Part shown: in pieces, positions 23,546-32,165 of the stretch
How the letters are laid out: each line of letters starts with the position of its first letter
Numbering within the stretch: the first letter of the stretch is position 1
Origin: Synechococcus sp. ATX 2A4
GTDB lineage: Bacteria; Cyanobacteriota; Cyanobacteriia; PCC-6307; Cyanobiaceae
Reading direction: 5' to 3'
DNA length: 64,000 nucleotides
Assembly (NCBI RefSeq): GCF_024346375.1
Contig: NZ_JAGQCV010000002.1
Span: forward strand, 235,670-299,669
The notes under the pieces: model-generated
The model's database searches: none
The model's input: only the letters and a program-made list of their open reading frames with translations
Told to the model about the DNA's origin: nothing
Translations under genes and position numbers: made by a program

Positions 23546-24355
23546 ATGACCTCGACCACGCAAGCGACTCCGGCCACGAACACCTGCCTGGCGCTGGAAA
23601 ACGTCTCGATCAGCTACGGCAGCTTTGAGGCTGTGCGGAATGTCCACATGGACATCCCGGCCGGCAAGGTGACCGCCTTCATCGGACCCTCGGGTTGCGG
23701 CAAGTCGACCGTGCTGCGGGCCCTGAACCGCATGAACGACCTGATCGAGGGCTGCTCGCTGAAGGGGCGCGTGGTGTTTGATGCCCAGAACATCTACGCC
23801 AAGGAAGTGGACCCGGTGGAGGTGCGCCGCCGCATCGGCATGGTGTTCCAGAAGCCCAACCCGTTCCCGAAATCGATCTACGAAAACATCGCCTTCGGTG
23901 CCCGGATCAACGGCTACAAGGGCGACATGGATGAACTGGTGGAGCGCTCGCTGCGCAAGGCCTTCATCTGGGACGAAACCAAGGACAAGCTCAAGGAGAG
24001 CGGCAATGCTCTTTCCGGCGGTCAGCAGCAGCGCCTCTGCATCGCCCGCGCGATTGCGGTGGAGCCTGAAGTGATCCTGATGGACGAGCCCTGCTCAGCG
24101 CTTGACCCGATCTCGACGTTGAAGATCGAAGAGCTGATGCACGAACTCAAGAAAACCTTCTCGATCGTGATCGTGACCCACAACATGCAGCAGGCGGTGC
24201 GGGTTTCTGACCAAACCGCCTTCTTCAACGCTGAAGCTGTGGAAGGCGGTAGCGGCAAGGTGGGGTATCTGGTGGAGTTCAACGAAACCGAGCGCATCTT
24301 CAATGCACCGGTGCAGCAAGCTACCCAGGACTATGTGACCGGCCGCTTCGGCTGA
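23546..24355 (+). CDS. pstB: Phosphate ABC transporter ATP-binding protein PstB
   Basis: ATPase subunit of the phosphate importer, 269 residues. Walker A is [20 protein letters not shown], the signature motif [17 protein letters not shown], Walker [14 protein letters not shown], and the switch His in [11 protein letters not shown]. PstB-specific features include [10 protein letters not shown] and the Q-loop region [20 protein letters not shown]. It ends the operon. No pstS or phoU is encoded within the window, so the binding protein must come from elsewhere. Confidence 0.96.
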   Translation: MTSTTQATPATNTCLALENVSISYGSFEAVRNVHMDIPAGKVTAFIGPSGCGKSTVLRALNRMNDLIEGCSLKGRVVFDAQNIYAKEVDPVEVRRRIGMVFQKPNPFPKSIYENIAFGARINGYKGDMDELVERSLRKAFIWDETKDKLKESGNALSGGQQQRLCIARAIAVEPEVILMDEPCSALDPISTLKIEELMHELKKTFSIVIVTHNMQQAVRVSDQTAFFNAEAVEGGSGKVGYLVEFNETERIFNAPVQQATQDYVTGRFG

Positions 24356-24478
24356 TCACTGTTGTGCTGTTTTCCCTTGGCGCCTGGCAGCCCGCTGCCT
24401 GCGTCAAGGGATTGCTGGTGTCAAAGTGATTGCTGTGGCCAAAGGCATTGTTGTCGTCAATTCCTTTCGCCCCAGCAC

Positions 24479-24508
24479 AAAAAAAGACCGGCTTGAAGGC
24501 CGGTCTTT
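24479..24508 (-). terminator. Rho-independent terminator downstream of tRNA-Ser
   Basis: A perfect 10-bp stem (AAAGACCGGC at 24483-24492 and GCCGGTCTTT at 24499-24508) with a 6-nt loop. On the minus strand it is followed by a run of seven Ts (the A-run at 24479-24485). It lies about 12 bp after the tRNA 3' end, so it most likely terminates the minus-strand tRNA-Ser transcript. The plus-strand T-run is only TTT, so it is probably weak for pstB. Confidence 0.85.
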
Positions 24509-24519
24509 GTGTAACTGGA

Positions 24520-24606
24520 CGGAGAGGGAGGGATTCGAACCCTCGATAGAGTTGCCCCTATACAGCATTTCCAGTGCTGCGCCTTCGACCACTCGGCCAC
24601 CTCTCC
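24520..24606 (-). tRNA. tRNA-Ser (anticodon GGA)
   Basis: Read on the minus strand: a 7-bp acceptor stem GGAGAGG (24606-24600) paired with CCTCTCC (24527-24521), discriminator G at 24520, a D-arm with GGCCGAGTGG, an anticodon stem-loop with loop CTGGAAA giving anticodon GGA (24572-24570), a long variable arm typical of class II tRNAs, and a T-arm GGTTCGAATCC. Length is 87 nt. CCA is not encoded directly at the 3' end. Divergent from the downstream ferredoxin gene. Confidence 0.96.
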
Positions 24607-24667
24607 AGGGGCTGTCATGGGGCAGGTGGCAATGTAGCAGCAGGCCGTTTGTGGTTCCCGTCAGACG

Positions 24668-25036
24668 ATGACCAAGCGCTTTCCGATCACGGTGCACTGG
24701 CGCCAGCAGAACAGGGTGATCCGGCTGGATGTGCCGGAAGGGGAATACGTGCTGCGCAGCTTCGAGCAGCAGGGCCAGCCACTGCCGTTCAGTTGCCGCA
24801 ATGGCTGCTGCACCGCCTGTGCTGTGCGCGTGCTGTCAGGGGAGATCGATCATCGCGAAGCGCTTGGCCTTTCGCAGGAACTGCGCAAGCGTGGCTACGG
24901 CCTGCTGTGCGTTGCCCGCGCCATCGGCCCGCTGGAGGTGGAAACCCAGGAGGAAGATGAGGTCTACGACCTGCAGTTCGGCCGTCACTTCGGCCGTGGC
25001 CAGATTCGCCCCGGCCTGCCGATCGAAGAGGAGTGA
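24668..25036 (+). CDS. 2Fe-2S plant-type ferredoxin
   Basis: A 122-residue electron carrier. The cluster motif is C43-x4-C48-x2-C51 in FSCRNGCCTACAVRV with the fourth Cys at 81 (GLLCVARA). An extra Cys at 47 lies beside C48. The C-terminal tail of about 25 residues is longer than in photosynthetic PetF and rich in Glu/Arg/Gly. It is therefore more likely an accessory ferredoxin than the main photosystem I acceptor. It lies 24 bp upstream of the IMPase gene on the same strand. Confidence 0.92.
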   Translation: MTKRFPITVHWRQQNRVIRLDVPEGEYVLRSFEQQGQPLPFSCRNGCCTACAVRVLSGEIDHREALGLSQELRKRGYGLLCVARAIGPLEVETQEEDEVYDLQFGRHFGRGQIRPGLPIEEE

Positions 25037-25060
25037 CCCCCCAACCGTGACCCCCTAGCC

Positions 25061-25963
25061 ATGACCATCAGCCTCCAGCCACCGGCGGCCGGCCTTCCCT
25101 GCCTTTCATACCAGGCGCTCCAAGCCTCCGGCCTCAGCGCCGCGGATCTGGTGCATCTGGCCGGGGTGGCGCGCCGTGCGGCCGCTGCCGGTGGCGCTGA
25201 GCTCACCCGCCATTTCGGCAAGCTGCGGCAAATCCGGGAGAAAGGGCGCGCTGGTGATCTGGTCACCGAGGCCGATCTCGCCGCCGAACAGGCGGTGCTG
25301 GCGGTGCTGGCGGCCGAAAGTGCCGGTGTGGCGGTGCTGGCTGAGGAAAGCGGTCGCAGTGCCACCCGATCCGATCTCGAGTGGTGCGTTGATCCGCTTG
25401 ATGGCACCACCAACTTCGCCCACTCCTTCCCGCTGTTTGCCACCTCGGTGGGTCTCACCTGGCGCGGTCTGCCGCTGCTGGGGGCGATCGAGGTGCCGGC
25501 CCTGAAGGAGCACTACTGGGCCGCGCCTGGCCTGGGGGCCTGGTGCAACGACCAGGCGATCCAGGTCAGCGGCTGCACCGAGCTCTCCGCTTCCCTGCTG
25601 GTCACTGGCTTCGCCTATGACCGCACCACCCAGCCCGACACCAACTACACCGAGTTCTGCTGGTTCACCCATCGCACCCATGGGGTGCGGCGCGGCGGAG
25701 CCGCCGCCGTGGACCTGGCGTTTGTGGCCGCCGGCCGGCTCGACGGCTATTGGGAGCGCGGCCTTTCCCCCTGGGATCTGGCCGCTGGGGTGGTGCTGGT
25801 GGAGCAGGCAGGCGGGATTGTGAGCGCCTACGACGGCACGCCGCTGGTGCTCGCCGATGGACGGCTGATCGCCACCACTCCCGCGCTGCACGGTGCCCTG
25901 ATGGATGGCCTGGCCCAGTGCCGGCCGCTGCCAGGTGCCCTGTTCGGCGCCCCCGAGCTCTGA
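25061..25963 (+). CDS. Inositol monophosphatase family protein
   Basis: Mg-dependent phosphatase of the IMPase/FBPase superfamily, 300 residues. Metal-binding motifs are ESGRS-type EE (VLAEESG), WCVDPLDGTTNFAHSFP and ERGLSPWDLAAGVVLVEQAG. The family includes inositol-1-phosphatases, histidinol phosphatases and SuhB-like proteins. The immediate proximity of hisZ makes a histidinol-phosphatase role conceivable, but nothing in the sequence proves it. It follows the ferredoxin gene after 24 bp. Confidence 0.9.
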   Translation: MTISLQPPAAGLPCLSYQALQASGLSAADLVHLAGVARRAAAAGGAELTRHFGKLRQIREKGRAGDLVTEADLAAEQAVLAVLAAESAGVAVLAEESGRSATRSDLEWCVDPLDGTTNFAHSFPLFATSVGLTWRGLPLLGAIEVPALKEHYWAAPGLGAWCNDQAIQVSGCTELSASLLVTGFAYDRTTQPDTNYTEFCWFTHRTHGVRRGGAAAVDLAFVAAGRLDGYWERGLSPWDLAAGVVLVEQAGGIVSAYDGTPLVLADGRLIATTPALHGALMDGLAQCRPLPGALFGAPEL

Positions 25964-26021
25964 GCGGGCCCCACGCCGCTCCATAGGATCCAGCCGCTCC
26001 CCCTCACTTCCTCGTTGTTCC

Positions 26022-27209
26022 ATGGCCCTGCAACCTGCCGCCGGCGCCAGGGATCTCAATCCCGTCCAGGTGGGCGGCAACCGCCGCCTGCGCGAACGCC
26101 TGGCCGAGGTGTACCGGCTCTGGGGGTACGAGGAGGTGGCCCCTCCGTCGGTGGAACGGCTTGACACGCTGCAGGCCGGCGGTGGCATCGCTGACCAGGA
26201 CGTGGTGCGCCTGGCGGCGGAGGAGCCGCTGGGGTTGCGGCCTGAATTCACTGCCTCGATCGCCCGGGCGGCCTCCACCCGCATGGCCTCGCGCCCCCGG
26301 CCCCTGCGTCTCTGGGCGGAGGGGCCCACCTTCCGCGCCTTCATGGGGGATGCGGGCGGGCAACGCATCAGCGAGCAGTTGCAGAGCGGTGTGGAGCTGC
26401 TGGGGGTTTCCACCGCAGCTGCCGATGTGGAGCTGATCCGCCTGCTGCTGGCCTGCACCGAAACGATCGGGCTGGAGCCCTGCCACGAGCCCCAGTTGCT
26501 GGTGGGTCACCACGGCCTGCTCAGTGCCCTGCTGCAGCGCTTGCCCGACCAGCACCGCACCGCCTGCCGACGCGCCCTCACCGGCTTCGACCCCCTCGCG
26601 CTGGCCGCCATCCCGCTGGAGCAGGCAGAGCAGGCGCAGCTTCAGGCGCTGCTGCGCCTGCGCGGCGCACCGGCCCGGGTGCTGATGGAGCTGGAGCAGC
26701 ACCTGGGGGCCAGCCCGCTGCTGACGGAGCTGGCCACCACGCTCGAGTTGGTGCGTCCGGCGGCCGAGCGCCTGGGGGTGCAACTGCAGCTGGATCCCAG
26801 TTTTCAGCCCCACTTCGACCTCTACGACGGCATCGTGCTGAAGCTGGTGTGCCGCGGCGCGGCGGCACCGGTGGATGTGGCCAGCGGCGGCCGCTACGAC
26901 GCCCTGGTGGGGCGCTTCTGCACCGACGCGGCCCTGGCTGCCGGTGTGGGCTTCGCCTTTTCGATCGAAGACATCCGCGAGCTGCTCAGCGGCAACGCTG
27001 GCAGCAAGGACACGGGCCGGTTGGTGGAGCGCCCATTGCTGGTGGCGTATGGCCAACCCGACGGCCTCGCTGCTGCATTGGAGCGGCTTGGTGGACTCCA
27101 CGCCCAGGGCCGGGCCGCTGAACTGCATCCGGAGCCGATCGGATCGCAGCGGGAGGCTGAGGCGGTGGCCTTCAGTCGTGACAGCCAAGGCCTGGAGTGG
27201 CTCGGCTGA
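26022..27209 (+). CDS. hisZ: ATP phosphoribosyltransferase regulatory subunit
   Basis: HisRS-like but non-charging protein that forms the active ATP phosphoribosyltransferase with short HisG in histidine synthesis. The ATG at 26022 gives 395 residues. Class II synthetase-like features are visible: YEEVAPPSVERLDTL, LRPEFTASIARAASTR, FQPHFDLYDGIVLKL and VASGGRYDALVGRF. The anticodon-binding domain of true HisRS is missing, and the C-terminus is a short alpha/beta region. Same strand as the IMPase gene, 58 bp downstream. Confidence 0.92.
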   Translation: MALQPAAGARDLNPVQVGGNRRLRERLAEVYRLWGYEEVAPPSVERLDTLQAGGGIADQDVVRLAAEEPLGLRPEFTASIARAASTRMASRPRPLRLWAEGPTFRAFMGDAGGQRISEQLQSGVELLGVSTAAADVELIRLLLACTETIGLEPCHEPQLLVGHHGLLSALLQRLPDQHRTACRRALTGFDPLALAAIPLEQAEQAQLQALLRLRGAPARVLMELEQHLGASPLLTELATTLELVRPAAERLGVQLQLDPSFQPHFDLYDGIVLKLVCRGAAAPVDVASGGRYDALVGRFCTDAALAAGVGFAFSIEDIRELLSGNAGSKDTGRLVERPLLVAYGQPDGLAAALERLGGLHAQGRAAELHPEPIGSQREAEAVAFSRDSQGLEWLG

Positions 27210-27266
27210 GACGGAACCGGGGGAGCCACATTTCTAGGATCGTCCCACGCCCGCGTCCGTTCGTCC

Positions 27267-27491
27267 ATGGCCCACTCGATCCTCACCGACGTCTGCGAAG
27301 GCGTGGCCGATTGCGTGGATGCCTGCCCGGTGGCCTGCATCAAGCCAGGCAGCGGGGCCAATCGCAAAGGCACCTCCTTTTATTGGATCGAGTTCGACAC
27401 CTGCATCGACTGCGGCATCTGCCTGCAGGTCTGCCCGGTGGAGGGGGCGATCGTGCCGGAGGAACGGCCGGCTGAGCAACGGCGCAGCTGA
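27267..27491 (+). CDS. 4Fe-4S dicluster ferredoxin
   Basis: A 74-residue bacterial-type ferredoxin. Two cysteine clusters are seen: VCEGVADCVDACPVACIK and DTCIDCGICLQVCPVEG, the second being the canonical CxxCxxCxxxCP. Its stop codon is 1 bp before the start of the cytochrome b561-like gene, so the two are almost certainly co-translated. This links the ferredoxin to the downstream molybdopterin system as a possible electron donor (inference). Confidence 0.93.
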   Translation: MAHSILTDVCEGVADCVDACPVACIKPGSGANRKGTSFYWIEFDTCIDCGICLQVCPVEGAIVPEERPAEQRRS

Positions 27492-27492
27492 G

Positions 27493-28089
27493 ATGACGGC
27501 CTCCCGACGCCACCATCCGCTCTGGACGCGGGCCTTCCATGCGTTCAACGTGGTGGTGTTGCTGGTGATGGCTGCCAGTGGCCTGCAGATTTACAACGCC
27601 AATCCCGTGTTCGGCGGCCAGGGCGGCCCCACCGTGCCGGAGCTGTTCACCTTGGGGGGTTGGCTGGCCGGCGGCCGTGACTGGCATTTTGGCTTCATGG
27701 GTCTGTATGCTTCGAACCTCGGCCTCTGGATCGCCTTGCTGATCCAGAGGCGCCGCGACCGGCTGGCACACAGCGGCGACCTGGCCACGCTGAATGCCAG
27801 TTCGAATCTGGCCAAGCGAAGGGTGGCGAGCCACCGGGTGGTTTACACCCTGATGCTGATCCTGCTGGCCTTCGGTCTGATCACGGGGCTGGCCATGTAT
27901 AAGCCTGCCCAGTTCTGGTGGCTCTCAGGATTGTTCAGCTTCGGGGAACTGTTCGGTGCCACCAGCTGGCACACCCTGCGTGTGTTCCACCTGGCCACGA
28001 TTCCGGCCATTGCCCTGCTCACCGTGGTCCATCTCGCCCTCTCCTGGCGGATTGGTGGATGGCTGTTATGGCGATCCATCCTTGCCTGA
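27493..28089 (+). CDS. Cytochrome b561/b558-type integral membrane haem protein
   Basis: A 198-residue membrane protein with four hydrophobic helices (about residues 16-34, 72-90, 113-132 and 160-180). Histidines suited to haem ligation are at TRAFHAFNVVV, ASHRVVYTLM and FHLATIPAIALLTVVHLALS. The layout is that of the cytochrome b561/formate dehydrogenase gamma and MsrQ-like superfamily. The ATG at 27493 is 1 bp after the ferredoxin stop. The next gene encodes a periplasmic molybdopterin protein, for which this is the likely membrane electron donor. Confidence 0.85.
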   Translation: MTASRRHHPLWTRAFHAFNVVVLLVMAASGLQIYNANPVFGGQGGPTVPELFTLGGWLAGGRDWHFGFMGLYASNLGLWIALLIQRRRDRLAHSGDLATLNASSNLAKRRVASHRVVYTLMLILLAFGLITGLAMYKPAQFWWLSGLFSFGELFGATSWHTLRVFHLATIPAIALLTVVHLALSWRIGGWLLWRSILA

Positions 28090-28096
28090 TCGCAGC

Positions 28097-28810
28097 TTGC
28101 CACGTCAGCCCCCCTGGTTGAACCGCCGTCAGTTCCTCGGCCTGGCTTATAGCAGCGGATCTTCGTTGCTGCTGGGCGGCTGTGCCCTCAATCGCTTCAG
28201 TGAGGGGGTGGGAAATGCCACCCAACCGCTCAATGAGCGGATCGAAGCCTTGCTGCAGGGAAAGGGCAAGGTGCCGGAGTTTCGCCGCGATCAGGTGGAT
28301 CCGGGGGCGCTGCTGGTGAACAGCTTCAACGGTATGCCGCGGCTGGACCCCGCCCGTTACCGGCTGCGGGTGGAAGGGCTGGTGCGCCAGCCGCTGCAAC
28401 TGAACCTGGCCGATCTGGCCGCTCTGCCCCAGCAGGAGATCACAATCCGCCATGTGTGCGTGGAGGGCTGGGCGGCGATCGTGAACTGGTCGGGGGTGCG
28501 CCTCGCCGATGTGCTGGCGCTGGCGGGGTTCTCCAGCCTGGGCGGCTACCTGGCGATCGAATCCGCCGATCAGTTCTTCACCACCTGGGACATCACCTCG
28601 GCTCTGCACCCCCAGACCCTGCTGGCCACCGGCATGAACGGTGCGCCGCTGCCGGTGGTGAACGGAGCCCCCGTGCGCCTCGCCTCACCGATCAAGCTGG
28701 GCTACAAGCTCAGCAAATGGGTCACGGGGCTGGAGGTGATCCCATCGCTTGACTCCCTGCGGCGCGGCACCTGGGAAGACAACGGCTACGAGTGGTTTGC
28801 CGGGCTTTAG
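28097..28810 (+). CDS. Molybdopterin-dependent oxidoreductase, MsrP/YedY-like, Tat lipoprotein
   Basis: Sulfite-oxidase-fold Moco protein. From the TTG at 28097 (237 residues) it has twin arginines in NRRQFLGL at residues 10-15 and a lipobox LGGC at 26-29, so export by Tat with lipid anchoring is predicted. The Moco-ligating Cys is in RHVCVEGWAAIVNWSGV, followed by SPIKLGYKLSKWVTGLEVI. E. coli MsrP repairs periplasmic methionine sulfoxide with the haem protein MsrQ; substrate here is unproven. A TTG at 28118 is an alternative start. It lies 7 bp after the cytochrome gene. Confidence 0.85.
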   Translation: MPRQPPWLNRRQFLGLAYSSGSSLLLGGCALNRFSEGVGNATQPLNERIEALLQGKGKVPEFRRDQVDPGALLVNSFNGMPRLDPARYRLRVEGLVRQPLQLNLADLAALPQQEITIRHVCVEGWAAIVNWSGVRLADVLALAGFSSLGGYLAIESADQFFTTWDITSALHPQTLLATGMNGAPLPVVNGAPVRLASPIKLGYKLSKWVTGLEVIPSLDSLRRGTWEDNGYEWFAGL

Positions 28811-28824
28811 CAGAGCTGAACTGC

Positions 28825-30525
28825 TCAGCGCAATGACGCTACGGCATGCATCAAGGCTTGATGGCGGGTGAGCTCGGTGTGATCTTCAGGCAGTTTGTCG
28901 AACAGCTTGAATGTTTCGAGCCGCTTGCGGGTGGTGCCTTGTGCGCCCACCACATAAACGTTGCGGCCGGCCTCAATGGCCTCTTCCACCGCGTTTTCGA
29001 TCGCCAGGGCGGCGGTGATGCCGAGGTGAAACACTTCCGAAACATCAAAGATCACCGCATCGCATTCACCGATGGCGTTGTGCTCGCGGTTGATCGCCTT
29101 GGCCACCCCGAAGATCATGGCGCCATTGAGCTGGAAGAGCAGCACGCGGCCCTTGGCCTGATCCAACAGCTGGCGCTCGTGGTCGGTGAGGTCGGCGGCC
29201 AGATCATCGGCTTCGTTGCCGGTGCTGATCATTTGCACGGCTTTGGTCTGCATGCGGCTCATCTTGTCGATGGTGAGGATGTTGGCGATGAAGATGCCAA
29301 CGCCCACCGCCACCATCAGATCCACCAGCACGGTGAGGGCGATCACCACGTAGGTGATGAAGGCACCCTTGCGGGAAAGCTGCGGCACTCGCCTGAGGAA
29401 TCCCCAGTCGACGATGTCGATGCCCACCTTGAACACAATGGCGGCCAGCACTGCCAACGGAATCTCTGAGGCCAGCCCCGTGCCCGCCAGAATGATCACC
29501 GCCAGAATCACGGCCCGGAACACGCCGGAGAGGCCCGTGCGTCCCCCGGCCTGGATGTTCACCACCGTGGCGGTGGTGGCACCGGAGCCAGGCAGGGCGC
29601 CGAGCAGACCGGCCACGATGTTGGCCACCCCCTGGCCCACAAGTTCCTTGTCGGATTTGTGCTCCGTGCGCGTGAGGCTGTCAGACACCAGGCAGGTGAG
29701 CAGGCAATCAATGGAGCCGAGCATGCCCAGCAATGCCGCATTGATCACCACCAGCTGCGCCAGATCAGGCGTGAGCGCCGGCAGTGTGAACACCGGCAAA
29801 CCACTGGGGATCTCGCCGATCCGCCGCAATTCCACCCCTTGAAAGGCCACCAAGGAAAGGCCGGTGCCCACGATCAGCGCAAACAGCTGGGTGGGAATCA
29901 CCCGCTTGATCCGCGCTGGTGTGAACCACAGCACCAGCAGGGTGATTACCGCCAATAGCGATTCCATCGGTTGGATGCCGCGCAGCAGTTGCGGCAGGGC
30001 CTGCAGAGTGCCGAGCACACTGCCCGGTGGTGGGGCCTGGCCCAGCAGGGGGCCGATCTGCAACACGATCAGGATCGTGCCGATGCCGCTCATGAAGCCA
30101 GAGATCACCGTGTAGGGCATCTGGGTGATGAAGCGGCCCAGCTTCAGCACCCCATAGAGGATCTGAAACACCCCCGAGAGCATCACCACCGTGAAGGCGA
30201 TGGCCAGCGCCTGCGCGGGGCTGTCGGCGCGCGTGGTCAAGGTGGCGAGCACGGCGGTGAACACCACCGTCATCGGTCCGGTGGGTTCTGAGATCAGCGA
30301 TGGCGTGCCACCGAACACGGCGGTGATCAGACCGATGATGGCTGCGGACCACAGGCCAGCCGCAGCGCCGGCACCGGACGCCACCCCAAAGGCCAACGCC
30401 ATCGGCAAAGCGATCACCGCGGCGGTGAGACCCCCGAAGAAATCACCACGGATGTTGTTGAGACCGATGTGGTTGAAGAGGCGCCCGCTTGACTTGGTCT
30501 TGCGTGTTGCGGGAGACGGAGTCAT
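28825..30525 (-). CDS. bicA: SulP-family sodium-dependent bicarbonate transporter, BicA type
   Basis: Low-affinity, high-flux HCO3- uptake for the carbon-concentrating mechanism. The 566-residue protein agrees closely with BicA as I remember it: NIRGDFFGGLTAAVIALPMA, LISEPTGPMTVV, MPYTVISGFMSGIG, DSLTRTEHKSDKELVGQG and VNIQAGGRTGLSG. About 12-14 membrane helices are followed by a C-terminal STAS domain (after about residue 440, with GRVLLFQLNGAMIFGVAKAI). It is the second of two adjacent minus-strand SulP genes, 83 bp apart. Confidence 0.9.
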   Translation of the reverse strand: MTPSPATRKTKSSGRLFNHIGLNNIRGDFFGGLTAAVIALPMALAFGVASGAGAAAGLWSAAIIGLITAVFGGTPSLISEPTGPMTVVFTAVLATLTTRADSPAQALAIAFTVVMLSGVFQILYGVLKLGRFITQMPYTVISGFMSGIGTILIVLQIGPLLGQAPPPGSVLGTLQALPQLLRGIQPMESLLAVITLLVLWFTPARIKRVIPTQLFALIVGTGLSLVAFQGVELRRIGEIPSGLPVFTLPALTPDLAQLVVINAALLGMLGSIDCLLTCLVSDSLTRTEHKSDKELVGQGVANIVAGLLGALPGSGATTATVVNIQAGGRTGLSGVFRAVILAVIILAGTGLASEIPLAVLAAIVFKVGIDIVDWGFLRRVPQLSRKGAFITYVVIALTVLVDLMVAVGVGIFIANILTIDKMSRMQTKAVQMISTGNEADDLAADLTDHERQLLDQAKGRVLLFQLNGAMIFGVAKAINREHNAIGECDAVIFDVSEVFHLGITAALAIENAVEEAIEAGRNVYVVGAQGTTRKRLETFKLFDKLPEDHTELTRHQALMHAVASLR

Positions 30526-30608
30526 GGGAAAGACAACAACAAGGGATCAATGACACGGGGCTGAGCCAAGGAGCGCTTCGGCGCCGACAGGTTTGACAAG
30601 GCAGGTGC

Positions 30609-32165
30609 CTATGGCACAGCGGAATGGATTGGATCCGGGAGTTTGCAACTGGCGCCGATCACGAAGTCAGGTGTGTCGCTGATGCGACCGAACAGATCAA
30701 GGCTTTCCTTGTTGAGGTTGATCAGCTCCACCATCGAACCTGCTTGCTGGAGTTTTCGGATCACCTGATCGAGAACGCGCATGCCTGTCTGGTCCCAGAC
30801 ATGGGCCGCCTGCATGTCGATGGTGATGCGGGCGTGATGGCGATGGGGTTTGAAGCTGGCAAGGAAATACACCGTGCTGACGAAGAACAACTGGCCGCAC
30901 ACCGAGTAATACAGATGGTCGTCGTCGAGCAGGGTGGAGGTCACCGAGATCACCTTGGCCACTTTGCGGCTGAACAGAATGCCCGCTAAGGCCACACCTA
31001 CCAGCACGGCAATGGCCAGGTTGCGGGTCACCACCGCCAGCACCAGGGTGAGGAGCATCACGGCGGTGTCGCTTTTAGGGATCACGTCTGCTTTGAGAAA
31101 CGATTCCCAGTTCACTGTGCTCACCGCCACCATGATCATCACCGCCACCAAGGCGGCCATCGGGATACGGGCCAGCCAGGTGCTGAGCGAGATCACCAGG
31201 ATCAACAGTCCCACGCCGGCTGTGAGAGTGGAGAGGCGATATCGCCCGCCTGATTCCAGATTGATCACCGATTGGCCGATCATGCCGGCGCCGGCCATGC
31301 CGCCGAACAACCCTGCAATGATGTTGGCGACGCCCTGGGCCCGAGCCTCAGCTTCATAGTCAGCGTCTTCATCAAGGCTGTCTTCCACCACGTTGGCGGT
31401 GAGAAACGACTGCAACAACCCCACAAACGAAATGGCCAGCGCGGTAGGCAGGATGATGCCCCAGGTATCCCACGCGCCAAACACCGGCGGGATCTGAAAG
31501 GTTGGCCAACTGCTGGGCAATTGCCCGAGATCTCCCACCCGTGGGATCGGCAGCTGCCACCATTCCGCCAGCCCGCTGATCACCAGGATCGCCACCAAGG
31601 TCGAAGGCACCAGCCGAGTGAGGCGTGGCAGCAGGTAGATGATGAGCAAGCCCAGCACCACCAGCCCCCACACCCAAGGCCATTGGATGCTCTGGCCGGA
31701 GGCCGCCAGGCTGGGAATCACTTCATCGCCATCTCGGCCGATGCCCAGCTGCGGCCATTGCGCCAGAAAGATCAGCACACCGATCGCATTGACGAAGCCC
31801 AGGGTGACGGCCCTGGGCACGAACCGCATCTGCTGGGCCAGACGCAGATACCCCCAGAGGATCTGAAGGGCGCCGGCAAGAATGGAAGCGGCCAACAAAT
31901 AGCTGAGGCCGTGGGATTGCACCAGTCCCCCCATCAGCAGGGCCACGCCCGCAGTGCAGGCCGACACCATGCCGGGGCGACCGCCCAGCAGGGCCACAAT
32001 GATCAGAATCACGATGGAGCCGAACAAGCCCACCTTCGGGTCAACCCCGGCCACGATCGAGAAGGCGATGGCCTCGGGAATGATGCCGAGGGCTACCACG
32101 ATGCCGGCCAGGAGCTCCTGGGAGATGGCGCGGCGGTCAGGAATCAGGGACCAGCTTTGTGGCAT
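30609..32165 (-). CDS. Second SulP-family anion transporter with STAS domain
   Basis: A 518-residue SulP transporter from the ATG at 32165 (MPQSWSLIPDRRAISQELLA). Signature stretches include VALGIIPEAIAFSIVAGVDP, GRPGMVSACTAGVALLMGG and VNLESGGRYRLSTLTAGV-like sequence near residue 300. A STAS domain forms the C-terminus (HARITIDMQAAHVWDQTG). It is clearly diverged from the BicA-like paralogue just downstream. Substrate is unproven: bicarbonate or sulfate are both plausible, and pairing with bicA favours bicarbonate. An upstream ATG at 32213 would add 16 residues. Confidence 0.85.
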   Translation of the reverse strand: MPQSWSLIPDRRAISQELLAGIVVALGIIPEAIAFSIVAGVDPKVGLFGSIVILIIVALLGGRPGMVSACTAGVALLMGGLVQSHGLSYLLAASILAGALQILWGYLRLAQQMRFVPRAVTLGFVNAIGVLIFLAQWPQLGIGRDGDEVIPSLAASGQSIQWPWVWGLVVLGLLIIYLLPRLTRLVPSTLVAILVISGLAEWWQLPIPRVGDLGQLPSSWPTFQIPPVFGAWDTWGIILPTALAISFVGLLQSFLTANVVEDSLDEDADYEAEARAQGVANIIAGLFGGMAGAGMIGQSVINLESGGRYRLSTLTAGVGLLILVISLSTWLARIPMAALVAVMIMVAVSTVNWESFLKADVIPKSDTAVMLLTLVLAVVTRNLAIAVLVGVALAGILFSRKVAKVISVTSTLLDDDHLYYSVCGQLFFVSTVYFLASFKPHRHHARITIDMQAAHVWDQTGMRVLDQVIRKLQQAGSMVELINLNKESLDLFGRISDTPDFVIGASCKLPDPIHSAVP

